64,000 bases of DNA, taken from Arthrobacter celericrescens (GTDB lineage: Bacteria; Actinomycetota; Actinomycetes; Actinomycetales; Micrococcaceae). Of this stretch, positions 34,888 to 45,059 are shown piece by piece (the first letter of the stretch is position 1; each line of letters begins with the position of its first letter). Both the position numbers and the translations under genes were made by a program. The stretch is taken from NCBI RefSeq assembly GCF_003614925.1, contig NZ_QYLP01000099.1:38428-102427 (forward strand), read 5' to 3'. A model generated the notes under the pieces. It made no database searches and was not told the DNA's origin. It was given only the letters and a program-made list of their open reading frames with translations.

Positions 34888-35085
34888 GGGCGGTTACCCG
34901 GCCGGGCGACGACTGATGCATGGGTTCCGTCCTTGCTGCTCTGGCTGCCTGATTGCTCTGTTTGCTGGGTCGATTGGCTGCGACCTGCGAAGGCCCGCCG
35001 TGCTCGTCAACTCTATCCATACCCTTGCAGGGAGCACTGACAATCACCCGTAGGATGGCAGTTGGCCCCGACCCGAGGATTCCCC

Positions 35086-35982
35086 TTGCGTACCTTTGTC
35101 TCTGCGCTCGCAGTGATACTTGCCCTTCTCCTGACTGGATTCGCCGTCCCGGCGGCCTGGACCGAACGCAACATCGTCCGTGAAGACGGTTTCGTGCAGC
35201 TGACGGACCGGCTGGGGAAGGATCCGGCCTTCCAAGCCCGGCTGGCCGGTATCGCTGTCAGCAACATCGAAGCCGGGCTCGAGCTGCCGGCGCCGGCCGA
35301 AGAGCTCGGAGCCTCGCTGCTCAATGACGCGGCGCAGCACATGAGCAGCTGGCCGGAGTATCCGCAGGCCTGGAACGAAACCGTCCGCAGGAGCCACCGA
35401 CTGAACTTCGCCGGACCCGCGGCGTCCTCCGCCGGCGGGTCCACGCAGCCCGGCGATCCGGCCTCCGGGGAGTCCGCCGCGGAGACTTCCCTGGTCCTCG
35501 ACCTTGGCCCGTTGGTGCAGCTTCTCGGCGACAAACTCCGCGCCGCCACCGGCGTGCAACTTACGGTGCCGGACACCGCAGTCGTCAGCCTCGGCGGCCC
35601 GTCCCAGCGGCAGGCGGTGGACCGGGTGGCTGCTTACGCCCCGATGTGGTGGCCGGCGGGCATCGGAGCCGCGATGGCACTGGCCCTGGCAGTATTGACG
35701 GCCCGACGACGGTCTGCGGTGCTCGTGTGCGCCGGCATCGGCCTGGCGGTCCTCGCCGGCGTCTGGCAGGCGTCCGCGGTACTGTTCGGCGGACTCGCTT
35801 CCGCCGGACTCGGGGAGAGCGCCATGGGTTCCCTCTTCGCCCGCGAACTCATTGCCTCATCGATTGCCGGCTTTGCCCCCTGGGTCGCTGCGACGGCGCT
35901 GGGCGGCGGTGCAGTGTTCCTCGCGGGCGTCGTCGGCCTGGTCCTGCGGCGCAGAAGGAGCATCCGGCCTGCGGCAAGGTGA
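35086..35982 (+). CDS. Membrane protein of unknown function
   Basis: 298 residues from a TTG at 35086, chosen because GAGGAT lies five bases upstream; an earlier TTG at 35062 is possible. One N-terminal helix (VILALLLTGFAVPAAW) and three C-terminal helices (about residues 190-290) enclose a large extracytoplasmic loop of about 160 residues with few Cys. A TAGGAT -10 sits at 35051. I do not recognise a family; it lies between xseA (divergent) and ispH. Confidence 0.7.
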   Translation: MRTFVSALAVILALLLTGFAVPAAWTERNIVREDGFVQLTDRLGKDPAFQARLAGIAVSNIEAGLELPAPAEELGASLLNDAAQHMSSWPEYPQAWNETVRRSHRLNFAGPAASSAGGSTQPGDPASGESAAETSLVLDLGPLVQLLGDKLRAATGVQLTVPDTAVVSLGGPSQRQAVDRVAAYAPMWWPAGIGAAMALALAVLTARRRSAVLVCAGIGLAVLAGVWQASAVLFGGLASAGLGESAMGSLFARELIASSIAGFAPWVAATALGGGAVFLAGVVGLVLRRRRSIRPAAR

Positions 35983-36017
35983 CTTTCGACGCGGCCTGAC
36001 CCTCCGTGCGCTCCCGG

Positions 36018-36023
36018 TAGCAT
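36018..36023 (+). promoter_or_regulatory. -10 box of ispH, leaderless arrangement
   Basis: TAGCAT ends six bases before the ATG at 36030. GGAGGG abuts the ATG too closely to serve as a Shine-Dalgarno. Confidence 0.5.
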
Positions 36024-36029
36024 GGAGGG

Positions 36030-37115
36030 ATGAGCAGCTCCGCAGTGTCCGTACCGATGCCCACCATCCCGCGCCGGCGGAGGTCCCCGGAAGAAGTGCT
36101 GGCTGCTGCCCCCGTTTCGGGACCCAAGCGCGTCCTTCTCGCCGCGCCCCGTGGCTACTGCGCCGGCGTCGACCGCGCGGTCATCGCCGTAGAGAAGGCC
36201 CTGGAACATTACGGCCCGCCCGTTTATGTCCGCAAGCAGATCGTCCACAACGTCCACGTGGTCACCTCGCTGGAGGAAAAGGGCGCGATCTTCGTCGACG
36301 AAACCGATGAGGTGCCCGAAGGTGCCCTCGTGATTTTCTCGGCCCACGGTGTGTCGCCCGCCGTGGTGCAGTCCGCCGAAGACCGCGGCCTGCGCACCAT
36401 CGACGCGACCTGCCCCCTCGTCACCAAGGTCCACCGCGAAGCCGTGCGTTTCGCCAAGGAGGACTACGACATCCTGCTGATCGGCCACGACGGCCACGAG
36501 GAAGTCGAAGGCACCGCGGGGGAGGCCCCTGACCACATCCAGATCATCAACGGTCCGCACGAGGTGGACAAGGTCACGGTCCGCAACCCGGAAAAGACCA
36601 TCTGGCTGTCCCAGACCACCCTGAGCGTGGACGAGACCATGGAAACCGTGCGGCTGCTCAAGGAGCGTTTCCCCACGCTGCAGGACCCGCCCAGCGACGA
36701 CATCTGCTACGCCACCACCAACCGCCAGGTGGCCATCAAGAAGATCGCTCCCCAGGCCGACCTGGTGATCGTGGTGGGCTCGGCGAACTCCTCCAACTCG
36801 GTGCGCCTCGTGGAGGTCGCCCTCGAGTACGGCGCCAAGGCCTCGCACCGCGTGGACTTCGCCAACGAGGTGGACGAAGCCTGGTTCGAAGGCGTGGCCA
36901 CGGTCGGCGTCACCTCGGGTGCCTCCGTTCCCGAAGTCCTGGTCCAGGAAGTCCTCCGCTTGCTTGCCGAGTACGGGTACGGCTCCGTCGAGGAAGTCGT
37001 CACGGCCGAGGAGGACCTGCTTTTCTCCCTGCCGAAGGAACTGCGCGCCACGCTCAAGGCCGCCGGGGATGTTTCCCGCGCCCTGGGCGGACGCGGGAAC
37101 CGTCCCAACTCCTGA
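36030..37115 (+). CDS. ispH: 4-hydroxy-3-methylbut-2-enyl diphosphate reductase
   Basis: 361 residues. The three Fe-S cluster cysteines are Cys44 (RGYCAGVDRA), Cys128 (DATCPLVTK) and Cys226 (DDICYATTNRQ), with the active-site Glu in GHDGHEEVEGT. It makes IPP and DMAPP, the last step of the MEP pathway. A 30-residue N-terminal extension precedes the core. The usual partner xseA/xseB is nearby, as often in actinobacteria. Confidence 0.96.
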   Translation: MSSSAVSVPMPTIPRRRRSPEEVLAAAPVSGPKRVLLAAPRGYCAGVDRAVIAVEKALEHYGPPVYVRKQIVHNVHVVTSLEEKGAIFVDETDEVPEGALVIFSAHGVSPAVVQSAEDRGLRTIDATCPLVTKVHREAVRFAKEDYDILLIGHDGHEEVEGTAGEAPDHIQIINGPHEVDKVTVRNPEKTIWLSQTTLSVDETMETVRLLKERFPTLQDPPSDDICYATTNRQVAIKKIAPQADLVIVVGSANSSNSVRLVEVALEYGAKASHRVDFANEVDEAWFEGVATVGVTSGASVPEVLVQEVLRLLAEYGYGSVEEVVTAEEDLLFSLPKELRATLKAAGDVSRALGGRGNRPNS

Positions 37116-37130
37116 CCTTCGGGCTCCCTC

Positions 37131-38360
37131 CTAAGCCGCGGATTCCTCGTCGCCCGCCCGGAGTTCCGGTGTTTCCCGGAGCTCGGGTGCGGCAAGGGCT
37201 CGCGGAACCACCTCGACGGCGGCGGGTACCGCCAGTCCTTCGGTGTCCATGGCGTTCAACTTCCGTGCCGTGGGAAGGACCCTTGCCTCCAGCGTTCCGA
37301 CCAAAGCGTTGTAGCGGTCCACGGACGTCTTCAGGGAACTGCCCAGACGGCCCACATTCTCGCCCAAGGTACCCATGCGGTCGTAGAGCTGCTGGGCAAG
37401 TTCAAACAGCTGCCGGGCGTTGTCCGTCAGCACATCCTGCCGCCAGGTGAAGGCCACCGACTTCAGCACCGCCAGCAGCGTGCCGGGGGAGGCCAGCACC
37501 ACGTTGCGGGACAACGCATGGTCGAGCAGGGCAGGGTCCGCTTCCAGCGCCGCGGCCAGAATGGACTCCGCGGGCAGGAAGCACACCACCAGTTCGGGGG
37601 AGTTGCCGGGAATGTCCCAGTACTTCTTGGAACTCAGGGAATCAACATGGGACTTCAGCGCCTTGGCATGTGCCACCAGCAGCTCACTGCCCTGGACCGA
37701 ACCGTTGCCGCCCTGCGTGCCGGACGTTGCGCTTTCCTGCGCCGCCAGGTAGGCAGCCAGCGGCACCTTGGCATCAACCACCAGCTGCTTGCCGCCGGGA
37801 AGCTGGACCACCAGGTCCGGACGCAGCGAAGCGTCGCCGGACACCGCGTGGACCTGTTCCTGGAAATCGACGTGCCGCAGCATGCCCGCGGCCTCCACCA
37901 CGCGCCGTAGCTGGACCTCACCCCATTGCCCGCGCGCGCTGTTGGAGCGCAGCGCCGAGGCCAGGGCGTGGGTGGAGCGCAAGAGCTGCTCGTCCGAGAG
38001 GCGTGCCTCCTGCAACTGCTGCGCCAGTTGTCCGTACTGTTCCAGCCGGTCCCGTTCCAGCAGCGAGACCTGCTGCTGGACCGCCGAGAGCTTCTCCGCC
38101 ACCGGCGCCAGTGCGCGCAGCACGCTGCCGTCCTGGTTCCGTGCCGCACCAAGCTCACGGTTCTGCGCGAGCAGAAGGTTCCGCTCGGCGTCGGCTGCCG
38201 CATAACCGGCGGAGACTTCCGCCAGGCGCGCGGAGACGCCGTCGAAATCGGCCTCCAATGCGGCACTGCGGCGCCGGAAGGCGATAAAGCCGCCTCCCAG
38301 GCCGAGCGCCGCCCCGAGCAGCAGCATGAACAACGCCAACAAGACCACAAATCCATCCAT
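37131..38360 (-). CDS. rmuC: DNA recombination protein RmuC
   Basis: 409 residues from the ATG at 38360 (GAAGGTGGGGG upstream); the longer open frame into the ychF side is rejected. One N-terminal transmembrane helix (FVVLLALFMLLLGAALGL), a long coiled-coil (about 40-150), then the RmuC core with QWGEVQLRRVVEAAGM, LVVDAKVPLAAYLAA and SPGTLLAVLKSVAFTWRQ. It limits inversions at short repeats in E. coli. It is divergent from ychF and convergent with ispH. Confidence 0.93.
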   Translation of the reverse strand: MDGFVVLLALFMLLLGAALGLGGGFIAFRRRSAALEADFDGVSARLAEVSAGYAAADAERNLLLAQNRELGAARNQDGSVLRALAPVAEKLSAVQQQVSLLERDRLEQYGQLAQQLQEARLSDEQLLRSTHALASALRSNSARGQWGEVQLRRVVEAAGMLRHVDFQEQVHAVSGDASLRPDLVVQLPGGKQLVVDAKVPLAAYLAAQESATSGTQGGNGSVQGSELLVAHAKALKSHVDSLSSKKYWDIPGNSPELVVCFLPAESILAAALEADPALLDHALSRNVVLASPGTLLAVLKSVAFTWRQDVLTDNARQLFELAQQLYDRMGTLGENVGRLGSSLKTSVDRYNALVGTLEARVLPTARKLNAMDTEGLAVPAAVEVVPRALAAPELRETPELRAGDEESAA

Positions 38361-38449
38361 GCCCCCACCTTCGCAGAAGGCTCGGACATTTTTGGGATCG
38401 GCGTCTCCCCGGGCGCGGAACGGCAACGCGTGGCAGCCCCTGCAACAGG

Positions 38450-38455
38450 TAGAAT
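38450..38455 (+). promoter_or_regulatory. -10 box of ychF, leaderless arrangement
   Basis: TAGAAT, one base from consensus, ends eight bases before the GTG at 38464. No Shine-Dalgarno is seen. Confidence 0.55.
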
Positions 38456-38463
38456 CAATCCTC

Positions 38464-39549
<1,086 letters not shown>

Positions 39550-39570
39550 GTCCGTTCGGCTGCTGCATGA

Positions 39571-39605
39571 AAACGCCCGGGATGCTTCGCGCATCCCGGG
39601 CGTTT
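39571..39605. terminator. Shared terminator of ychF and the alpha/beta hydrolase
   Basis: AAACGCCCGGGATGC, loop TTCGC, then a perfect 15-base complement ending GCGTTT. Perfectly symmetric, so it can work in both directions between the convergent genes. Confidence 0.9.
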
Positions 39606-39624
39606 CTGCATCTGCCCTCAGCCC

Positions 39625-40404
39625 TCACCACCGGCCGGCGACATCCTGGCTCAGGATGCCGGGCCAGGTTTCGACGTCGTCCGGGGTGCGGGCGACCGTC
39701 AGTGTTGCTTGCGGGAGCAGGGTGGCAAGGGATTCCGCGGTTGACAGCGGGTGGCCTGGATCATCGATCCACGCCAGGATCGTCGTCGGCACGTCGATTC
39801 GGGCGACGGCCTCAGCAGCAGGCAGATCGCTGGATGCCGCGCCGCGGAACAAGGACGGCAAGATGGCGTCGGCAACATCCGGCACCGTCTCCGGCGCACC
39901 AAGTGTGGCCGGCGGCGGGGTCGCTCCGCGGGTGGCAGCAAGGAATGCCTCGACCCCCACAGATTCGATAAGCCCGGCGGCAGCCCGGTAGCTTCCAGCC
40001 TGTGCAGCCCGCGTTTCCCACGCCGTGGGCGGCACCATCAGCGTGAGCCCGGTAAAGCGGTCCGGCTCACGGGAGGCGGCGTGCAAAAGTGTCGCCGCAC
40101 CCATGGAGGGACCCACCCCGTGGACGCTTTCGCCGGGGAACCAGTGATCGAGCAGCCGCAGGAGGTCTTCGGCCAGGCTTTGCCATTGATAGTCCTCGGG
40201 GACTTTCCGCCCCGTCGACCGGCCATGGCCGCGCGCGTCGTACCGCAGCAGCCGGGTTCCACTCAGCCCCCGGCCGAGGTCGAGGCTGAGCACGCGATCC
40301 CGCGCGCGGCTTGAAGTAAGGCCATGCAGTTGGACAACCGGGTGTCCACCTTCGTCGCTCAAAGCGACCGCGAGCTCGGCCCCGGGAACCTCGAAAGTGG
40401 GCAT
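39625..40404 (-). CDS. Alpha/beta hydrolase
   Basis: 259 residues from the ATG at 40404 with GAGGAGG at good spacing. Nucleophile elbow GPSMG (VHGVGPSMGAATLL) and an oxyanion-loop HGLTSSRARD; the Asp and His of the triad are likely in ILAWIDDPGHP and near the C terminus but less clear. Substrate unknown. It is divergent from the condensation-GNAT gene, sharing 85 bases. Confidence 0.9.
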   Translation of the reverse strand: MPTFEVPGAELAVALSDEGGHPVVQLHGLTSSRARDRVLSLDLGRGLSGTRLLRYDARGHGRSTGRKVPEDYQWQSLAEDLLRLLDHWFPGESVHGVGPSMGAATLLHAASREPDRFTGLTLMVPPTAWETRAAQAGSYRAAAGLIESVGVEAFLAATRGATPPPATLGAPETVPDVADAILPSLFRGAASSDLPAAEAVARIDVPTTILAWIDDPGHPLSTAESLATLLPQATLTVARTPDDVETWPGILSQDVAGRW

Positions 40405-40477
40405 CAGGCCTCCTCTTTTCATGGCTGGCCGCATCACCTCGGGCGGCCGCGTTGAGTACTCAGATTAACCGGGGCGA

Positions 40478-40483
40478 TAGGAT
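40478..40483 (+). promoter_or_regulatory. -10 box of the condensation-GNAT gene, leaderless arrangement
   Basis: TAGGAT ends six bases before the ATG at 40490. The sequence TTGAGTACTC (40452-40461), with the palindrome GAGTACTC, lies upstream; TTGAGT would be a -35 at a long 20-base spacing. Confidence 0.5.
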
Positions 40484-40489
40484 ACAGCC

Positions 40490-42256
40490 ATGCGCCTGAC
40501 CAACGTCACGCACCTGCGACTACCGTTCGGACGACTTTGGGGCTACGACGTCAGTGTGTCTGCGCCCAAGCGACGGCTTCCAGTCTCGTTTGACCAGCGG
40601 CTCCATGTGGGGGCTGGCGAACGCCCGGGCTCCTGGATGGCATTGTCTTTCCGGCTGCCCACCCCAACCGGTCGTGAGTCAATTGCCGATGGCTGGCTGG
40701 CCGTCGTCGCCCGTCATGGCACACTGCGGACCGCATTCGTGCCCGGTGCGGACGGTGAGCCGGAGCTTCACGAAATCGGGATCGGTCCGGGAACCTGGGT
40801 GGAGCATCAGATCGCTCCCGGTCAGGCCGTCAATGACGCGGTGCGGGACGTCCTCGACGCCGCTTGTTCGCCTTACGCACAGCCCTCCCACCGGCTGTGC
40901 GTATTAGACACCGCTGCCGGACTTACCGTGGTGATTGCGGCCGACCACGCGCACGTCGATATGTGGTCCATGCTGGTGATCGCGCGCGACCTGTTGGCGG
41001 CGCTCGATGCAGGGAAGCCGGGCCGTGGACTGTTGCCCGGGCCAGTGCCGGCATTCGAAGAGCACACCCAAGCACTGCTGGATCGCAATACGGCGCCGGA
41101 TTACGTCCGTCAGCGCTGGGAGGGCATCATCGGGGACAGCGGTGGCGTCATGCCGCGCTTCCCCCTGCCCTTGGGTGCGCCCGGCCCGCAGCGCGAGCGT
41201 GTCGAAGTGCGCGATGTATTCGATCTCGACGACGGTGCCGCCTTTGCGGCGCAGGCTCGCGACGACGGTGTCTCGACGCTCGCACTCGCTGTTGTCGCGA
41301 TGACCGCAGTGACCCGTGAGTTGGCGGGAACCCCGCTACGGGCGGTCTTTCCCGTGCACAGCCGCTTCGACAGCAACTGGCATGACTCAGTCGGTTGGTT
41401 CATAACCAATTCGGTACTTGAGTCGGGAGTCGCAGAGCCGCGCGCTGCGGCCGCCGCGGTAAAGGAAGCTGTGCAGCTTGGCTCGTGGCCGCTCGCTGAC
41501 GTGCTCGCTCCATGGGGCGGGATGCCCGTGGCTCCTGGCATGTTCGCGATCTCCTGGCTGGATCTGCGCAGGCTGCCGGTGCGAATCGACTCCGTCGGAC
41601 TGGACGCCCAATATGTGGGCGCGGCAATCGACACCGACGGCGTGATGCTTTGGTTCATCCTGGACGAGTCCGGTCTGCATTTGAGATGCCGCTATCCCGA
41701 CACTGTTGAGGCTCGAGCAAACGTCGGTGGCTGGCTCGATCTGCTGGTCGCTCGTTTGCAGGCAAGTGCGCGATCCTCGGTTCGGGGGCTGTTGCGGGTG
41801 TCGGGCAGGACCTTCAGGCTGGAGCGGGCGACTCGCGATGACGTTGCAGCCATCGCCGCGCTGCTCGCAGATGACGAGTTCGGACCCGACCGTGAGTGCG
41901 TCGAGCTCGAACGATACGAGGCTGCCTACAACATGGTTGTGCGCGACCGTTCCAACTATCTGGGAGTTGTACGCAATGGCGCCGATCGCATCGTTGGCAC
42001 GATGCAGCTGACGATCATTCCGGGTCTTTCCCGGGGCGGTTCTTCCCGACTGCAGGTCGAGGGACTGCGGGTTTCCGCCACGGAACGTTCACGTGGCCTG
42101 GGCACCGCAATGCTTGAGTGGGCACACGATTTCGGGCGTGCGCGTGGGGCGCAACTGGCGCAGGTGACCACCGACGAGGCGCGTGAACGGGCCCGGGCCT
42201 TCTACACCCGGCTCGGATATCGGACTGCCCACGTAGGCTTGAAGCGGAACATCTAG
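40490..42256 (+). CDS. Condensation-domain-like acyltransferase fused to a GNAT domain
   Basis: 588 residues. The first ~420 resemble the CoA-dependent acyltransferase/NRPS condensation fold; the HHxxxDG-type active site reads DHAHVDM at residues 152-158, keeping the second His and the Asp but not the first His or the Gly. The last ~150 are a GNAT domain, with VEGLRVSATERSRGLGTAMLEWA as the acetyl-CoA loop and FYTRLGYR closing it. No carrier-protein or adenylation domain is near. Codon use looks more even than in neighbours (more GAT, AAT, GCG, TCG), which hints at later acquisition. Function unknown; possibly adds two acyl groups to a small molecule or protein. Confidence 0.8.
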   Translation: MRLTNVTHLRLPFGRLWGYDVSVSAPKRRLPVSFDQRLHVGAGERPGSWMALSFRLPTPTGRESIADGWLAVVARHGTLRTAFVPGADGEPELHEIGIGPGTWVEHQIAPGQAVNDAVRDVLDAACSPYAQPSHRLCVLDTAAGLTVVIAADHAHVDMWSMLVIARDLLAALDAGKPGRGLLPGPVPAFEEHTQALLDRNTAPDYVRQRWEGIIGDSGGVMPRFPLPLGAPGPQRERVEVRDVFDLDDGAAFAAQARDDGVSTLALAVVAMTAVTRELAGTPLRAVFPVHSRFDSNWHDSVGWFITNSVLESGVAEPRAAAAAVKEAVQLGSWPLADVLAPWGGMPVAPGMFAISWLDLRRLPVRIDSVGLDAQYVGAAIDTDGVMLWFILDESGLHLRCRYPDTVEARANVGGWLDLLVARLQASARSSVRGLLRVSGRTFRLERATRDDVAAIAALLADDEFGPDRECVELERYEAAYNMVVRDRSNYLGVVRNGADRIVGTMQLTIIPGLSRGGSSRLQVEGLRVSATERSRGLGTAMLEWAHDFGRARGAQLAQVTTDEARERARAFYTRLGYRTAHVGLKRNI

Positions 42257-42273
42257 GGGCCTTCACTGGGAGG

Positions 42274-42282
42274 TTATCCACA
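42274..42282 (+). other. DnaA-box-like site
   Basis: TTATCCACA, a perfect consensus box, followed by TAC. The 12-base TTATCCACATAC recurs at 59653. It lies in the 77 bases between two genes. Confidence 0.5.
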
Positions 42283-42333
42283 TACACGAATGCGGCGGTT
42301 TCACGCTGCCCGCAGTCCGGCAATGCTTGGCGA

Positions 42334-42852
42334 ATGGGAATCAGATACTACGCATATGCATTCGACGGAGACGTGACCGAGCAGGTGCTTGCCGACCCCC
42401 GCAAGGTTCTGTCAGAAGACCCGCTCGCCGATGCCTGGGGGCTTGAGCCCGGCGCTCGCCTTAGCTACGTGACCGGAGAACAGCGGGTCCCCGAGCGGGA
42501 CATGCTGTACCTCGACAAGGCCTGGCGGCATTTGCAGCATGTCGCGGCACCCGGGGAAACGGACGCGGAAGCCCGCCCTGCCTACCGCATGTTCGAAGGC
42601 GAGGTGGTGATGAAGGGCCTGGGCTGGGAACCCTGGATCCGGGCGTTAACACCGTCGGAGCTTCCGGCCATCGCGCGGGACCTTGGCGGCATCACCGAAT
42701 CGGACGTGGAGCACCGGCTGCGGTGCATACGGTATTTCGGTGAGGGAGTTGAGGGGGAGGTCAGCTATGCGCTGGGGTACCTGCGGACAGCACAGACCTT
42801 CGCCGTAGGCCTGGCAGCCGAGGGCCGCGGAATGGTCTACATGATCGGGTAA
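42334..42852 (+). CDS. DUF1877 (YfbM-like) protein
   Basis: 172 residues. The pattern MGIRYYAYAF at the start and LYLDKAWRHLQHVAAP in the middle, then SYALGYLR and the late TFAVGLAAEGRGMVYMIG, fit the DUF1877 family of small soluble proteins, several of which are immunity or effector partners elsewhere. Codons and base composition are ordinary. It follows the condensation-GNAT gene on the same strand after 77 bases; no clear promoter of its own. Confidence 0.65.
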   Translation: MGIRYYAYAFDGDVTEQVLADPRKVLSEDPLADAWGLEPGARLSYVTGEQRVPERDMLYLDKAWRHLQHVAAPGETDAEARPAYRMFEGEVVMKGLGWEPWIRALTPSELPAIARDLGGITESDVEHRLRCIRYFGEGVEGEVSYALGYLRTAQTFAVGLAAEGRGMVYMIG

Positions 42853-42979
42853 ACGGCAAGTGACTGCCGTGCTTCCGCGCGCCAGCCAGCCCTCAGGGTC
42901 GAAATAGGTACCCGTATGAAATGGAAATGAAGCAACTGTTGCAGTTCGATAAACATCCGGTTCTGAGAGGGCACTTTCG

Positions 42980-43008
42980 TTCCAAAGCCCACCATCGAAG
43001 ACTAGGCT
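42980..43008 (+). promoter_or_regulatory. Probable promoter of the first peptide ABC operon
   Basis: TTCCAA (42980-42985), 17-base spacer, TAGGCT (43003-43008). It gives a leader of about 90 bases before the lipoprotein gene. The rest of the 253-base gap from 42853 holds a weak hairpin (ACGGCA/TGCCGT at 42853-42870) and the small palindrome GCAAC-T-GTTGC (42932-42942). Confidence 0.5.
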
Positions 43009-43105
43009 TCTGAGCATGTGAGACGGGACACAGCTGCTCTCTGGGTATCGTCCTGTCCGCCGGGGTCAACAACGCCGGCTTTCCACACTAATAAGAGGAG
43101 GCGGA

Positions 43106-44884
43106 ATGCGTTTCGGACGTATTTCCCAAGCGGTGGGGGTCCTGGCAATCGCCACGCTCGCACTTAGCGCCTGCGCCGGAAACACCGGCAGCCCCAGCCC
43201 TACGTCTGGCGGGGCGCAAGAAGGCGGAACCATCGGTGTTGCCGAAACCAACGGTTTCAGCAGCTTCAACTCTGGTACGGCGGACGGTAACTCCGACGTC
43301 AACGGCCACATCGGGTACGCCACCCACTCGAACTTCCTGTACATCGACGACAAACTGAATATCGTCAAGAACGAGAAGTTCGGCAAGTACGAAAAGCTCT
43401 CCGACGATCCGCTGACGGTCAAGTACACCGTCAACGAGGGCGTTAAGTGGTCCGATGGGACGCAGGTCAGTGCGGCAGACTTGCTGCTGACCTGGGCCTC
43501 CGGTTCCGCGTACTACGATGACTCGAACGCTGAGAAGAAGACCGGCACCACCTACTTCCTCACGGCGGCCGACACTTCCGGGCTGAACCTGACGGACTTC
43601 CCGGAAATCGGCGAGGATAACCGAAGCATCACCTTGAAGTACTCCAAGCCTTTCGCCGACTGGGAACTCGCTCTGGGATTTGCGGGTAACGGCGGTATCG
43701 ACATTCCTGCGCACGTAGTCGCGCAGAAGGCTGGCCTGAAGGATGCCCAGGCGCTCGTGGACCTCTTCAAGAGCGTCAAGCGTGGTGACCCGGCAGCACC
43801 CAAGCCGGTCAACGCACAGCTGAAGAAGGTTGCGGACTTCTGGAGCACCGGCTTCGATTCCAAGACCCTGCCCTCGGACCCGAACCTGTTCCTCTCCAAC
43901 GGCCCCTACATCGTCAAGGACGTCGTCGCCGAGCAGTCCCTGACCCTCGTCCGGAACAAGGACTACAACTGGGGTCCCACTCCGCACGCTGACGAAATCG
44001 TGGTCCGCACCATCGGCAGCGCCCCGGCCCAGGTCCAGGCACTGAAGAACGGCGAAGTTGACATCATCAACCCGCAGGCTTCGGCGGACACGGTGGAACA
44101 GATCAAGGCCCTCGACGGCGTGCAGCTCCTCCAGGGCAAGCAGCTCTCATACGACCACCTCGACCTGAACTACTCCGGTCCGTTCGCGGACAAGGATGTG
44201 CGTACCGCGTTCATGCTGACCGTGCCGCGCAAGGACATCGTCGACAAGATCATCAAGAAGATCGACCCGGAGGCAACCCCGCTGGACTCGCAGATCTTCG
44301 TTCCGGCGCAGGCTGCCTACGCTGATTCGGTCAAGAACAACGGTTCCTCCGAGTACCAGGACGTCAACGTCGACAAGGCCAAGCAGCTCCTTGCCGGCAA
44401 GACCCCGACGATCCGCATCATGTACAACAAGGACAACCCGAACCGTGTTGACGCTTTCTCGCTGATCCGCGAATCCGCCACCAAGGCCGGCTTCAAGATC
44501 GTCGACGGCGGCCTCGGCAAGGCTGACTGGAGTGCACACCTGGGTGACGGCTCCTACGACGCAACCATCTTCGGCTGGATCAACTCGGGCGTCGGCGTCA
44601 CCGGCACCCCGCAGATCTTCAAGACCGGAGGCGGTTCCAACTTCAACGGACTGTCGTCCCCGGACGCGGACAAGCTGATGGATGAACTGATCATCACCAC
44701 GGACAAGGCAAAGCAGGATGAGCTCCAGACCAAGATCGATGCCGCGATCTGGTCCACCAGCTACGGTCTGCCGCTGTTCCAGTCTCCCGACGTGAAGGCA
44801 TACTCGGACCAGATCTCGGGTGTGACCGCCATGCCGAACCAGACAGGTGTCTGGTGGAACGTTTGGGACTGGGCACGTAAGTAG
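43106..44884 (+). CDS. Peptide ABC transporter substrate-binding lipoprotein
   Basis: 592 residues, family 5 (DppA/OppA). The signal peptide ends in lipobox LSAC (Cys near residue 24). The mature fold shows VKYTVNEGVKWSDGTQVSAADLLLTW and later LSYDHLDLNYSGPFADKDVR, typical of the peptide-binding family. AGAGGAGG before the ATG is strong. It heads an operon with two permeases and a double ATPase. The ligand may be short peptides, but other solutes are possible. Confidence 0.92.
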   Translation: MRFGRISQAVGVLAIATLALSACAGNTGSPSPTSGGAQEGGTIGVAETNGFSSFNSGTADGNSDVNGHIGYATHSNFLYIDDKLNIVKNEKFGKYEKLSDDPLTVKYTVNEGVKWSDGTQVSAADLLLTWASGSAYYDDSNAEKKTGTTYFLTAADTSGLNLTDFPEIGEDNRSITLKYSKPFADWELALGFAGNGGIDIPAHVVAQKAGLKDAQALVDLFKSVKRGDPAAPKPVNAQLKKVADFWSTGFDSKTLPSDPNLFLSNGPYIVKDVVAEQSLTLVRNKDYNWGPTPHADEIVVRTIGSAPAQVQALKNGEVDIINPQASADTVEQIKALDGVQLLQGKQLSYDHLDLNYSGPFADKDVRTAFMLTVPRKDIVDKIIKKIDPEATPLDSQIFVPAQAAYADSVKNNGSSEYQDVNVDKAKQLLAGKTPTIRIMYNKDNPNRVDAFSLIRESATKAGFKIVDGGLGKADWSAHLGDGSYDATIFGWINSGVGVTGTPQIFKTGGGSNFNGLSSPDADKLMDELIITTDKAKQDELQTKIDAAIWSTSYGLPLFQSPDVKAYSDQISGVTAMPNQTGVWWNVWDWARK

Positions 44885-44914
44885 GCCCGCTCCTTAGAAA
44901 TCCACATGCAGCAG

Positions 44915-44950
44915 GCGCCGGGACCGCGAAACATGGTCCCGGCGCTTTCT
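44915..44950 (+). terminator. Hairpin between lipoprotein and permease genes
   Basis: GCGCCGGGACC, nine-base loop, GGTCCCGGCGC, then TTTCT. It is strong enough to stop much of the transcription after the binding protein, so that gene would be made in excess. Confidence 0.75.
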
Positions 44951-45059
44951 GCCAAGAAAGCAGTACAGTGGCGGCCTCCAGCAAAACGAAGGCCAGTCCA
45001 CCGGTTACTGCGTCAGGCCAGGGTCAACCCCGGGCCGGATACAGAGGTTCATACACAAC

